Shown piece after piece: positions 28,893 through 37,964 of a stretch of 64,000 bases of DNA (position 1 is the stretch's first letter; each line of letters opens with the position of its first letter). The notes below the pieces were generated by a model. It was given only the letters and a program-made list of their open reading frames with translations. It searched no databases and was not told the origin of the DNA. A program made the translations under genes and the position numbers. Origin of the DNA: Flavobacterium sp. Root901 (GTDB lineage: Bacteria; Bacteroidota; Bacteroidia; Flavobacteriales; Flavobacteriaceae); contig NZ_LMJB01000010.1 of assembly GCF_001429765.1 (NCBI RefSeq), positions 1,290 to 65,289 of the forward strand, written 5' to 3'.

Positions 28893-28930
28893 TAAAATTG
28901 ATGATAAATCAATAGCTGATTTATCATCAA
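28893..28930 (-). terminator. Strong terminator behind the 382-aa fibre gene
   Basis: The arms at 28898-28911 (ttgatgataaatca) and 28917-28930 are perfectly complementary over 14 bp with the loop atagc. On the minus strand they are followed by TTTTATTTG. It separates the 382-aa gene (end 29030) from the giant-protein operon. Between 28930 and 29030 a second, weaker set of alternative pairings around ggaagtaaaagct and agctttt is visible. Confidence 0.85.
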
Positions 28931-29029
28931 AAGGAAGTAAAAGCTTGTCAGAAATTATTTTAAAAAAAAATACTTCCTGTCAGCTTTTATCATGTTGTTG
29001 TGAGATACATGAATAAAAATTAGAGAACT

Positions 29030-30178
29030 TTACTTTTTTGTCATTTGAAACAAAGGTATTGAACCGTAAAAATCTTGGTATTGTGTAGTGTTCGAAAAAG
29101 ATAAAGATGATTTTATTCTCAAAGAAACTAACATATCAGTTTTTAAAGGTGTTTGATTATCTATTGACAAATTATTTGTTCTGCCGCTTAGGGTATCTGA
29201 TTTGACAAAATTCAAATTGCTGCCAGAAAAAAAGACATATTTATCATTAATAGCCTGAACATTTAAGTCTGATGATAACACTATATTTAAGGGTAAACCT
29301 GCAGTCAGATCAGATCTGTTTGCTTCAAACTGCGAGATTGTAAACCAGGAATTGGGAGAAACACTATTGCTAATATTAATCTGTAATTCCATTTTTGCTG
29401 AAGTGACATTAGAATTCCATTTCGATAATATAATATTAGAAAAAATAGAATAGCTGTCAAATTGCTTTGCTCCATTGTTGAACAATCTGGAGTTTGTGAC
29501 AACCGGAGTAATAAATTCCTGAAGCCCTATAAAACCTTGTCCAAAATTATTAATAGATAAAGTTGTATTACTAAAAATTGCTTTATCAGACAAGTTTTTC
29601 CTCGTACCATCATATGATGTATAATAGATACTTGTAGTATCTGTTTCAATGGCTCCAACGACAGGAGTTGTTGTTAAAACTCCAGTAGGTATAATAAGAG
29701 GCGGATTTGTAGAGTTACCCTGGTTTATCGTAATTGTATTGCTCCATTTTAATGGCTGCTTTTTGATCCAGTTCCACCAGTTAAAAAGTTTTAATCGGCT
29801 AATTACTTTTTTGTCTTCTTCAACTGCAGTTATTATTTGAGTTTCTGGATCAGTTGCAATTGAGGCTGTAAGTTTAGTATTTTCTAAAGTTTTTCCCATT
29901 TCAGCTGTTAGAGCTTTTGCAGTTCCTCCGGTTGTCAGATCATTAACTAAAGAAGGCGGCGATGTACTGATATTATTAATCATATCTTTTAATACTTTTC
30001 CTTGTCTGGCATCTAATGCTTTTCCTTCAGTTGTGCAGTCAAGTGCATTGTATTTTTCGGTTTGAAGCTCGCTGACATCGTTAAATTCTAACTCTCCTTT
30101 TTCGTTAGTTATTAAAATTTTATTAGGTTCATTTGTTTCTAAATCTGCCACTCTGATTCTGTTGTGATTTGTACTCAT
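29030..30178 (-). CDS. Tail-fibre-like protein with NRIRVADLE head
   Basis: The 382 residues begin with MSTNHNRIRVADLETNE, GELEFNDVSE and YNALDCTTEGKALDARQGK, almost the same head as the 569-aa protein 18 kb away in the array. Residues about 75-130 are a fibre-shaft-like segment (LTTGGTAKALTAEMGKTLEN) and the rest is beta-rich without a recognised domain. There is no signal peptide. It stands alone between the candidate immunity gene and the giant-protein operon, with a strong terminator behind it, so it is likely a separate transcription unit. It may be the fibre made with the toxin rather than with the array (inference). Confidence 0.65.
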   Translation of the reverse strand: MSTNHNRIRVADLETNEPNKILITNEKGELEFNDVSELQTEKYNALDCTTEGKALDARQGKVLKDMINNISTSPPSLVNDLTTGGTAKALTAEMGKTLENTKLTASIATDPETQIITAVEEDKKVISRLKLFNWWNWIKKQPLKWSNTITINQGNSTNPPLIIPTGVLTTTPVVGAIETDTTSIYYTSYDGTRKNLSDKAIFSNTTLSINNFGQGFIGLQEFITPVVTNSRLFNNGAKQFDSYSIFSNIILSKWNSNVTSAKMELQINISNSVSPNSWFTISQFEANRSDLTAGLPLNIVLSSDLNVQAINDKYVFFSGSNLNFVKSDTLSGRTNNLSIDNQTPLKTDMLVSLRIKSSLSFSNTTQYQDFYGSIPLFQMTKK

Positions 30179-30248
30179 TTTTAATTATTTATTACGGGTT
30201 TATAAAATTTACAGGCTTTTAATCAGGCTTATGGGGGTTACCGTAATT

Positions 30249-30333
30249 CATTCAGATTTGAAAATAATCTGAATGTTTAAAATTGTGTTAGTGGCGTCAC
30301 AATTGTTTTTTTATTGGCTTAGGTATAGCCAAT
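30249..30333. other. Three consecutive small hairpins upstream of the 382-aa gene
   Basis: cattcagatt/aatctgaatg (30249-30275), aattgtg/cacaatt (30281-30304) and attggct/agccaat (30313-30333) follow each other within 85 bases. They sit in the 551-base gap between the immunity-like gene and the 382-aa gene. They could form a structured 5' leader of the fibre mRNA. No known riboswitch was recognised. Confidence 0.35.
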
Positions 30334-30438
30334 AGTAGAGTAGGGAAGCTTATAGTTTTAAGTTTCCGGATTGGGTTTTAAAATGTAATTTTTTGGGTCT
30401 TGTAGGATGATTTCTCTTTTGAGAAATTTTAAGGTTTT

Positions 30439-30480
30439 AAAACAACTCAAAGATTTTTACTCTTTGAGTTGTTTTTTTTA
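30439..30480 (+). terminator. Terminator with its best U tract on the + strand
   Basis: The arms at 30439-30453 (aaaacaactcaaaga) and 30461-30475 are perfectly complementary over 15 bp. On the + strand the stem runs into an eight-T tract. On the minus strand only TTTT follows. No + gene lies upstream, so it either serves the minus-strand immunity gene or marks an unseen + transcript. Confidence 0.6.
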
Positions 30481-30553
30481 TTTGCTAAAGCTTATAAAAA
30501 TAAGTTTTCTTTTTTTCCAAAGCTTTATTTTTCAGGTGTTGACGGAATTTCTT

Positions 30554-30690
30554 TGCGGGCACAGATTACAAATCTGCGCTATCGTTGTGGAGATAGATCT
30601 GCGCGATCGGGTTCCCCTTGTGTAGGGGTGGTCAGGAAAATGATTTTTTTTTAAGAGAGCTCAAAGACTTTTTTGTCTTTGAGCTTTTAT
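30554..30690 (+). ncRNA. Possible small RNA or REP-like element, GC-rich and hairpin-rich
   Basis: Within very AT-rich surroundings, 30554-30638 is GC-rich and contains nested pairings (cagatt/aatctg, gcgctatc with later gcgcgatc, cccct/agggg). It ends in a second hairpin gctcaaagac/gtctttgagc (659-668 and 675-684 after 30000) followed by TTTTATG on the + strand. A possible -7 sequence (tttctttg) lies just before. It could equally be a REP-type repeat or a decayed insertion end. Strand and product are uncertain. Confidence 0.25.
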
Positions 30691-30729
30691 GCTTTGAGTT
30701 TACAAGCGAAATGCTGGAATTGATCTAAT

Positions 30730-31248
30730 TTAAAAATTAGTTTTTAACTGATTTAGATATTCATTTTTAGGTAAGTTCAAATCATCAGACGTTAATACTA
30801 ATGATACATATACGTTATCGATTGTTGTAGAGAAATCTGTGTCCGAGGTTGGCCATCTTTTATAATTATGTGGGTTAGATTTTATGGTTTCAAACGCTTG
30901 TCCAATGATATTTTTTAAATTTGAAGGGATTTGATATTGTTCTTTAAAGTTTTTAATTTCAACCATTAAATTTAATAATGATATAGTGCTTGTATTTGAT
31001 AGAGTTACTCCATTAATTTCATCAGTAATTTTTGAGTTTATAGAATCAGAATCAATTACGATTTGTTCGCTCCCCCAGATGAACGCTCCGTTAGGATTAC
31101 TTATTACTTCAGTTAAAGTGCCTATTATTTGATTTATTGAACCCAAATCTAGATCAGATAAAGAATGTGAATTAGATATTGTTGTGTCAACAACTCCTAT
31201 GTTAATATTTCTTCGATATTGCACAACTATAGCTTTTGAATATGACAT
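30730..31248 (-). CDS. Candidate immunity protein for the EndoU-like toxin
   Basis: The 172 residues have no recognised domain: no signal peptide or membrane helix, a mixed alpha/beta pattern, acidic with SDLDLGSINQIIGTL and a helical second half (FKEQYQIPSNLKNIIGQAF). The function call rests on position. It starts 23 bases after the stop of the toxin-like 1174-aa gene, on the same strand, and is followed by terminators. That is the normal layout of a polymorphic toxin with its neutralising partner. If so, it acts in the cytoplasm by binding the toxin C-terminus. It could instead be an unrelated small accessory gene. Confidence 0.5.
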   Translation of the reverse strand: MSYSKAIVVQYRRNINIGVVDTTISNSHSLSDLDLGSINQIIGTLTEVISNPNGAFIWGSEQIVIDSDSINSKITDEINGVTLSNTSTISLLNLMVEIKNFKEQYQIPSNLKNIIGQAFETIKSNPHNYKRWPTSDTDFSTTIDNVYVSLVLTSDDLNLPKNEYLNQLKTNF

Positions 31249-31271
31249 AATATTTTATTTTTAATAATTAT

Positions 31272-34200
31272 TTAAAGTTTAGGAAATGCAGATCCATAAT
31301 TTATGTTTGGATTAGGTATAATAGTAGGACGAATATTTGTTTTATTGTCTAAATACATAGCTATATTAATATTATCACTGCTAATACCTATCCATTCATT
31401 TGATAGGCCATTGGGGTGTGATGGTCTAACCCAGTCAAGAGGAGTTAAATTGAATCTTGCAAATGCAATTTCATTCATTATTTTTTGTTCAGTTAACCCA
31501 ATGAAAACGGTTGTTTTTCCTTGATTATTAATTTTTGGCACCCACGCTTTTATAGGTTGTCCATTAGTATCAAGTACAAATTGCCAATTGCCAGCAACTT
31601 TTTCTCTAGCATAGCCCCAAACATATACTTCACACTGTTTTACTCCAACGCCTTGGACTACACTGCCATTTTTTATTGCAGTTTGTACTTGTGAATTTAC
31701 AGTTGGTAATGGACCATCAAAAATCGGTATATTATTTGCGTTCATTCGTGAACTTGTAAAGATTAATTCATTAGGTTCAGTAATAGCAAAATCAAAATGA
31801 AAACCTGAATAACCAGTAATTAATTCTTGCCCATTGTGGAGATGCTTTTTTAATGATATTCTCAAATGTTCAACTAATAATTCTCCATGTTGTGAAGATG
31901 TATTAGCTACTTTTACTGCTTCTAAATATTTAGCATTTTTTATGAAGTTTTCTTGATATAATAAATTTAAAGGATGTTCATCCACAATTTTAAAAAATTT
32001 AATTAATCCTCCATTTTTTATCCTATCTACAGTTAATTGCGTACTATTTTCATAACTTTTTAAAAATTTAAATTTTTGTTCTGTTGAAAGTATAGACAAA
32101 TCATTACCAGTATTTACAAACGAAAATTTTTCCCATTCTTTTATCAAATTAGGATTCTCAACAAAGTTAGCGAAATGTGTGTCACTTATATTGGAAAAAA
32201 TATCTAAGAATTTTTCTTCTTTAGTAATTTCAAGTGATTCTAAGATATCACCCAATTTCTCTTCTCTATAAAAACGCACTAAACCATTTACATATTTATC
32301 ATTTCTTAGAATATCAACATATTTCCTCTCCTTAGTTATATTATTTGCATAGCATAATCTCCAGTTATCGATAGCTTTAGCATTATTCGCATTAAAAATT
32401 TTCCTTATTGCAGGATCTTCAAAAAAACCTAGATCAACATAAAATGCGTATTTTTCTGCCGTACTTGTAATCTGCCCGTATTTTTGTAAAATTTTATCTG
32501 ATTCTGCACCATGTTCAGTAAGTTTTTGTATGACTGTACTTATTACTAATTCTTTATTACCAGCTATGTCTTTAACAATATCTAGAGCCTGATCTAGCTT
32601 TTGAATTTGAGTAGGTGTCATATCTCTATAGATAGAAATATTTTGCTGATTAAACTTCGCAACCGTATTATCTAATTCAAAAGCAGATTCAATAACTTTT
32701 GATTTTGTATATGGTCTAACAAATACGCTTGTGATAGTTGTCCACATTAGAAAGCTATTCATTTTTTCGGCAACTTCTTTTGTTTCAGAATCCGTAGTAG
32801 TATTAGCAACATAATTGTTGATAGATAAAGCATTAAAGGCAGAAAATTCTACAGCATTTGTAACTCCATTGACAGCACTCCAAGCTAAAACTGCATCACT
32901 AGACCCTGCAGCAGTTTCCGCTGCCCAAATTGGTCTCATTTTAGATAGATAACCAATATATTTTAGATCAGACAATGCCCCCGCACCCGTTAGATTCATT
33001 GCAATTTCGGCAGTAAGCATTATTCCAAAATCAATTTTCTTTAAATCGCTATAATCTTGCATATAGTATAATAAAAAAACAGGAATAATTGGGGTGTAAT
33101 CTTGTGATTCACTATTAATTTTTAAACCATTTAGGCTTTCTACTAAATTTAGATCTGGTTTAAAACCTATAATTGAAATAGGTTGATATATATCGTAGGT
33201 GCCATATAATGATTTAAAGTTGGAAATAGTCTGACTGTTTTCTTTTGTAGATTTAAAATTCGTTACCGTTGTTGTTATTTCTTTATGAATTTTTATTTTT
33301 TTTCCTTCAATATCTCCTAAGGTATATTCAACTGTATTTGAGATTAAAGCGGTATCTGTTTGTCTACTTGTATTTTCTCTTGAATCATAATATATAAATG
33401 CAGGTGAAGTTTCTGAATCATAATAAGCAGTTAAGGCTATTGAACTTCCATCGGCTGTTATTAATTTCATATAATATGATTCGGGATAAATTCCAAAAGC
33501 ATTTTTAGGTTGTGTATATGATGGATCTCCGTACTTGGGATTATATTTTGATAATTCCCAGACTTTATATAATAGAAAAATAAAATTTTTTCTATTATCA
33601 TAACTATTTAGCAGACCATAAGTGTATCTACCAATCCTATTATCATCAATTTTTAAGTATAATATTTCGAAAAGGGTTTGTTTTGTGTCCGCAGTATATT
33701 CTCGGGTGTGAGTTCCTAAAACCTGATATACTTGAATTTCCATTAGTATAAAAAGAAAATCATTTCTTTCAGCAGCCGAAACAGAGTTAAAAGTAAAAGA
33801 TTCAACAATTTTTAACACCAATGATTCTCCACCATTTTTTTCTGTCAACTTTTTTTCATAATAACTTATATTTTTTAATAACTCGATTTTATCATTCGTT
33901 GGTACAGTTGCCAAAGCTTCGGCAGACAGACATCTTGCTAACCAGTAAAATTGCTCTTTTTTGGGAGCTTTTTTTATCGAAATTTGATTTGAATAAAACC
34001 CTTCATAGAAACTAGTCAAATTTCTCATATAGTCTTCCAGTATTTCAATAGTCGGATTTACAAATATTGGCTGAGTACTCCATTCAGACTTTTGACTATT
34101 TATATATTGACCAAAATCACTAGTTGTGCCTAATTCAATGAGATTGAAAATATTTTCAATTGAGTTGATTAGAATCGCCATTTTTGCAAATAAAAAAGCT

Positions 34201-34796
34201 TTTGCCTGTTTCTCATTTACATCAGTAAGTGGTGTAACAAATAATCCAATTTTATGATTATAGAATTGCATTGAGGTACTGCTCAATTGAATATTTACTC
34301 CTGTCACGGGATCTGGAACAACTCCGGTTGGAATTTTAATTTGCCATGTTCCATAATCTATAATCTGCGTGTTAGGTTCATATTTCCATTTATATGTTTC
34401 AATTTTGCAAAAGTCAGTATATGGGGAGGCAACCTTTAATTTTTTAACAATTATTTCGTCTTTAGCAGATGCTGCTTTAAAATCATACCTATGATCTTTT
34501 AATTGATAAAGTTTATTTTTATCTATAAGATATTCTAGAAAAAAATCTTCTTCATAAAAACCACCAACTACATCTTGATTTATTTGTCCAACGAGATCAA
34601 TATCTCTGAAATTCTCCTTTACAGTTTCTCTGAATTTTTTCGTAACTTCCGTAACTTCTGTAACTCCGTTAACTTTTTTAACTTCTTTGACTACTGCTTC
34701 AAACGAAGTCAAAAAGCCATATATAGTATATTTTGGATTTAATAATCCTGTAAGTTTAACAACTCTTCCGGATTTTAATATTGCTGCTTGTTCCAT
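31272..34796 (-). CDS. Polymorphic-toxin-like protein with EndoU-like C-terminus
   Basis: The 1174 residues have no signal peptide. The N-terminal two thirds are unrecognised. Residues about 560-720 contain Gly/Ala-rich, possibly membrane-active helices (GIMLTAEIAMNLTGAGALSDL). The last 200 residues resemble the bacterial EndoU ribonuclease toxin domain: ITGYSGFHFDF, a VYVWGYA strand, KAWVPKINNQGKTTVF and then EIAFARFN, in the order known from contact-dependent toxins (GxHH-like, VEIW-like, STFFP-like, EI-A). The histidine in GFHFDF and the later lysines are candidate catalytic residues, not verified. ATG overlaps the upstream stop by one base (TAATG), implying translational coupling to the 720-aa protein. 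The gene looks more AT-rich than its neighbours, as swapped toxin genes often do. Confidence 0.55.
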   Translation of the reverse strand: MEQAAILKSGRVVKLTGLLNPKYTIYGFLTSFEAVVKEVKKVNGVTEVTEVTKKFRETVKENFRDIDLVGQINQDVVGGFYEEDFFLEYLIDKNKLYQLKDHRYDFKAASAKDEIIVKKLKVASPYTDFCKIETYKWKYEPNTQIIDYGTWQIKIPTGVVPDPVTGVNIQLSSTSMQFYNHKIGLFVTPLTDVNEKQAKAFLFAKMAILINSIENIFNLIELGTTSDFGQYINSQKSEWSTQPIFVNPTIEILEDYMRNLTSFYEGFYSNQISIKKAPKKEQFYWLARCLSAEALATVPTNDKIELLKNISYYEKKLTEKNGGESLVLKIVESFTFNSVSAAERNDFLFILMEIQVYQVLGTHTREYTADTKQTLFEILYLKIDDNRIGRYTYGLLNSYDNRKNFIFLLYKVWELSKYNPKYGDPSYTQPKNAFGIYPESYYMKLITADGSSIALTAYYDSETSPAFIYYDSRENTSRQTDTALISNTVEYTLGDIEGKKIKIHKEITTTVTNFKSTKENSQTISNFKSLYGTYDIYQPISIIGFKPDLNLVESLNGLKINSESQDYTPIIPVFLLYYMQDYSDLKKIDFGIMLTAEIAMNLTGAGALSDLKYIGYLSKMRPIWAAETAAGSSDAVLAWSAVNGVTNAVEFSAFNALSINNYVANTTTDSETKEVAEKMNSFLMWTTITSVFVRPYTKSKVIESAFELDNTVAKFNQQNISIYRDMTPTQIQKLDQALDIVKDIAGNKELVISTVIQKLTEHGAESDKILQKYGQITSTAEKYAFYVDLGFFEDPAIRKIFNANNAKAIDNWRLCYANNITKERKYVDILRNDKYVNGLVRFYREEKLGDILESLEITKEEKFLDIFSNISDTHFANFVENPNLIKEWEKFSFVNTGNDLSILSTEQKFKFLKSYENSTQLTVDRIKNGGLIKFFKIVDEHPLNLLYQENFIKNAKYLEAVKVANTSSQHGELLVEHLRISLKKHLHNGQELITGYSGFHFDFAITEPNELIFTSSRMNANNIPIFDGPLPTVNSQVQTAIKNGSVVQGVGVKQCEVYVWGYAREKVAGNWQFVLDTNGQPIKAWVPKINNQGKTTVFIGLTEQKIMNEIAFARFNLTPLDWVRPSHPNGLSNEWIGISSDNINIAMYLDNKTNIRPTIIPNPNINYGSAFPKL

Positions 34797-36958
34797 TATA
34801 AAGATAAATCTAGGTCTAACATTAATTCTTCTCTTGAATCTTCTTTTATATACTCACTATACCCCTTACTAAAATGATACTTCCTATCCAGTGAATATAT
34901 ATAAACAGCATCAGTTGGTTCAATCAATGCATTTACACCTAAAGAATTTTCAACCACAATCGCAACTTTATATTTTTGATAAGTAATATTTTCAGGAGAA
35001 ATAAATTCATTCCCATCCTCGAAAAGATCAATCAAAAACAAACGAGGGTTTTTTGTGTCATCAGTAATTAAGGCTTTTACAGCATCGTTTTCGGTTTTTG
35101 TTAATCCGAGAATGATTTTAGCGGGAGTAGAATCATCAAGAGTTTTTAATTCCAGTCCGCTAATAGTTTCGGTACTGTCTGTAAACAGTTTCAAACTATA
35201 GTAGTAAGGATCTGGCAATTGATAAGTTTTACTTTTGCCAACCGCACCACTTGCAGATGCTGTCGTTTTAGTGTCAGACGTAGTGCTTCCTGTTGCAGAA
35301 ACGGCATTGTTCATAATATCTACAGCTTCTGTTAAATAAGTAACACGTTCAACAATTGGTTTTTCTTCAACTCCAGTTTCGATAATGTCGTTGACTGTCA
35401 GAGTTTGTACAATCGAAATTCCCTGTTGCTTTTTATCATAAAACTCATTGATAAGATTTAGCTTTTCAGAAGTCATTCTGGAGTAACTTTGATCGCTGTT
35501 TAATTGTAATAAAGGTTCAGCTTTAATTAAATTAAATACATCATCAAAAAAGTTGGCGACACCATTTACAATTACAGTATTTCCGTCTTCATCTAATACC
35601 TCTTTAGCTTTATAAGTATTAATTTTCCCCTGATAAATTAAAAGACTCAGCGAAGCAATATTTGCACCAGAAACTGCCGGAGTACTCAATTGAATGGCTG
35701 CCGTAAAATCACTATAATTCCCTTCTTCGTCTGGAGGTAATCTTAAACCGTCGGCATTGATGAAAGTGTCTTTTTGGGCATTGGCAACATTGGCGATTTT
35801 TCCGTAAAAGGCAGTATTGTTATTGTTGTCTGTTGGAAATTGCAGGTATAAATTGTTTGTAGCTGCAGTATTGTTATTCGCTTGTTTATCAATTAAAACC
35901 GGCCAGCTGTTAGTACCATAAGTTACGGCTGTCATAGGAACAATTCCTGTTGCTGAATCTGCTAATAATCCTTTTTTTAGGTTTTCAGTTCCTTCACCAA
36001 TTTTATAGTTTCCATAAAAATCATAACTGCGGGTACGGTCACTTTGAATATAAACGTACCAATTGTTTTTAGTGAAAAAATTATTGATAATACTATTAAA
36101 AATGTCTGCACCTTTTTTAGTTGTTTTAGTTCCTGCACTGACAACATCTACAGAATCTTGCGAAACAAACAGACCATAAAAAGCTGCGATATCAATGAAC
36201 TGCGTACTTTGTTCACGTTCTAATTTTTGCTTAAAAGGAGTATCTCCCAAAACAGAAATAGATGCAACAGCCTTACGGGCATATTCTAAATTAAAATTGA
36301 ATTCGTGATTATCAAAATTATGTTTGTAGTCACCATAGTTTAAAACGACATCAATTCCGCATTCGCCCTGCGCAAATTTCCCTAACGATTTCCCCATATC
36401 AATCATAGGCAGTTCGAAATCGTCTTTTTCGTCGAAAGTATTATCTGCAGCAACAAACTCGGACTCTTTAAAAAAGAAACTGGAAAGTTGAATTGTAAGA
36501 TCTGTTACATCTTCATTATAACCAATGTATTTAGAAACAAAATCAGGTTTTTGGATAGGATTGTTTTGAGCATCTTTACGATTATCGTGAAAAGCATCAA
36601 AATCTGCATTAATTTTAATAATAAAGTCAGAAGACTGAGGTGTACCTGGAATTATTTTTGGCTTACTTTCCGCTGTAAAAAAATCACTTCTCTGCAGGCC
36701 TCGGTAAACAAAATATTTAATATTTAATCCCGGAAATGGCTGTTTATAAGGACGAAGGATAAGATTTACTTTGCCAGTATTGCCTGTTTGAGGCTGCACT
36801 AAAACGACTCCTTTGCAGATTGCATAAGCCATTTTAGGAGAACCTAATGAAAATTTGGAGGTCAGGTTAAACTCGGTACTCGATTGAGGCCCAAAAGCTT
36901 GCTGCTGGCTTTGCGTAAAGCCTCCTGACTCCACGAAAAAATGACACTGTGAAGACAT
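34796..36958 (-). CDS. Unrecognised 720-aa protein coupled to the toxin gene
   Basis: No signal peptide is present (MSSQCHFFVESGGFTQSQQQ). Residues about 30-100 have several beta strands (FNLTSKFSLGSPKMAYAICKG, then VNLILRPYKQPFPGLNIKYFVYRG). The central part is mixed and contains repeated FFDDVFNLI-like and YFKI-like stretches. The end is acidic with VENSLGVNALIEPTDAVYIY. I cannot assign a family. It lies between the lysis genes and the toxin and its stop codon overlaps the toxin start, so a carrier, docking or chaperone role for the toxin is the natural guess (inference). It is the first large gene behind the lysis cassette promoter. Confidence 0.6.
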   Translation of the reverse strand: MSSQCHFFVESGGFTQSQQQAFGPQSSTEFNLTSKFSLGSPKMAYAICKGVVLVQPQTGNTGKVNLILRPYKQPFPGLNIKYFVYRGLQRSDFFTAESKPKIIPGTPQSSDFIIKINADFDAFHDNRKDAQNNPIQKPDFVSKYIGYNEDVTDLTIQLSSFFFKESEFVAADNTFDEKDDFELPMIDMGKSLGKFAQGECGIDVVLNYGDYKHNFDNHEFNFNLEYARKAVASISVLGDTPFKQKLEREQSTQFIDIAAFYGLFVSQDSVDVVSAGTKTTKKGADIFNSIINNFFTKNNWYVYIQSDRTRSYDFYGNYKIGEGTENLKKGLLADSATGIVPMTAVTYGTNSWPVLIDKQANNNTAATNNLYLQFPTDNNNNTAFYGKIANVANAQKDTFINADGLRLPPDEEGNYSDFTAAIQLSTPAVSGANIASLSLLIYQGKINTYKAKEVLDEDGNTVIVNGVANFFDDVFNLIKAEPLLQLNSDQSYSRMTSEKLNLINEFYDKKQQGISIVQTLTVNDIIETGVEEKPIVERVTYLTEAVDIMNNAVSATGSTTSDTKTTASASGAVGKSKTYQLPDPYYYSLKLFTDSTETISGLELKTLDDSTPAKIILGLTKTENDAVKALITDDTKNPRLFLIDLFEDGNEFISPENITYQKYKVAIVVENSLGVNALIEPTDAVYIYSLDRKYHFSKGYSEYIKEDSREELMLDLDLSL

Positions 36959-36988
36959 ATTTAGATAAATTATTTTAAAAGTTATTTT

Positions 36989-37486
36989 TTAAACCATTAA
37001 TGGCTTATAGATTTTGTAGACCAATCTTAGGAGTAAGAAGATCAGAATGATAAGAAGAATTTTTCCCAGCCAAATCTGCACCTTTTGCCAAAAAGTTAAG
37101 TGATTGACAAATTTGGTAATGGTAATCGTTTTTTCCTGAATATCTTTAATTTGTTTCGATTTCCAGGCAGCGTAGAGTTCCTGTTCTTTCAGGTCGCAGT
37201 CTACCTGAAGTTTATTGTTATCAAGTCGAACCCTTGGGCTTTTTAAGGTACGCCCTGGTTCGGCCTGAATAACATTTTTTAGGATAACTTTTCCGTTAAG
37301 GCATTCTAATAATGCATTGTAGGAACTGCTGTCTTTTGCAATTTTGAAAACCGTATCATGCAGTGTTTCGGTAATTGTAATGGTTTGTATTTTGTTTTCG
37401 TTTTCAACTGGTTTCGGACTTCGGCATGAAAACACGACGACAATAAAAAGAAATAAAACAGCAGAATAGTTTAGTTTTTTGATCAT
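36989..37486 (-). CDS. Rz1-like lipoprotein with C-terminal membrane helix
   Basis: The 165 residues begin with a lipoprotein signal ending in VVFSCRS (lipobox Cys near residue 21). A charged linker follows and a strong membrane helix lies near the end (IWLGKILLIILIFLLLRLVY). A lipid anchor at one end and a membrane helix at the other is the layout of unimolecular spanins, which fuse inner and outer membranes in the last step of phage lysis. Similar proteins occur in Bacteroidota prophages next to the endolysin. Here it follows the CHAP hydrolase by 25 bases. Spanin is an inference from topology and position. Confidence 0.55.
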   Translation of the reverse strand: MIKKLNYSAVLFLFIVVVFSCRSPKPVENENKIQTITITETLHDTVFKIAKDSSSYNALLECLNGKVILKNVIQAEPGRTLKSPRVRLDNNKLQVDCDLKEQELYAAWKSKQIKDIQEKTITITKFVNHLTFWQKVQIWLGKILLIILIFLLLRLVYKIYKPLMV

Positions 37487-37511
37487 AGTTATTTTGGTTT
37501 AAATTGTGGTT

Positions 37512-37964
37512 TTAAAGGCGCAAAAAGCCTTTAATGCTTTTAATATTGCGTTTTCTTCTGGCTACTTTATAGCCTTCACGCCCTCCGGAATCATTTGTGT
37601 TTCCTTCAATGGTATAAATTATATTTCCCGTTATTTTTTCGATAAAACCGGCGTGGCCCGTACCGTTGTTAAAATCCATAATGAAAATATCTCCGGGCTG
37701 AGGTGCTTTTTTAACCAAAAGCGGTCTCGAATTGTATTGGTCCAGAACACCTCCGGTTTTCTTCAAAGGATTTTTTGCATTCATTTGCAGTGAAGCTTTC
37801 TGCGTACACCAGTAAACAAAAGCCATGCACCAGGAATACCCTTTGTTGAGACCAACGCTTCTTAAATAAATTTCGACTTCAGGGCCTGCGTTACTGTTTT
37901 TGGGAATTTCCTCGACGCCAATCTGGGCGGTGGCGATTTCTAAAGTTTTTTGTGCAAGTGTCAT
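37512..37964 (-). CDS. CHAP-type peptidoglycan hydrolase (endolysin)
   Basis: The 150 residues fit the CHAP/NlpC-P60 fold of cell-wall amidases or endopeptidases. The catalytic Cys is C46 in YSWCMAFVYWC, the His H104 in GTGHAGFIE, and a third polar residue lies in EGNTND (120-125). PGDIFIMDF before the His is the usual CHAP strand. There is no signal peptide, as expected for an endolysin released through a holin. The start overlaps the end of the membrane-protein gene upstream (37961-37964), so the two are translated together. This gives the element a lysis function. Confidence 0.85.
   Translation of the reverse strand: MTLAQKTLEIATAQIGVEEIPKNSNAGPEVEIYLRSVGLNKGYSWCMAFVYWCTQKASLQMNAKNPLKKTGGVLDQYNSRPLLVKKAPQPGDIFIMDFNNGTGHAGFIEKITGNIIYTIEGNTNDSGGREGYKVARRKRNIKSIKGFLRL

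Noticed and set aside
3726..30178. A contractile tail, tailocin or eCIS
   Set aside because: Fibres, a fibre chaperone and lysis genes are present, but no sheath, tube, spike, baseplate or AAA+ ATPase sequence was seen in any frame.
30407..30654. Two overlapping + frames of 61-72 codons
   Set aside because: They run through terminator hairpins and U tracts, with no coding pattern.
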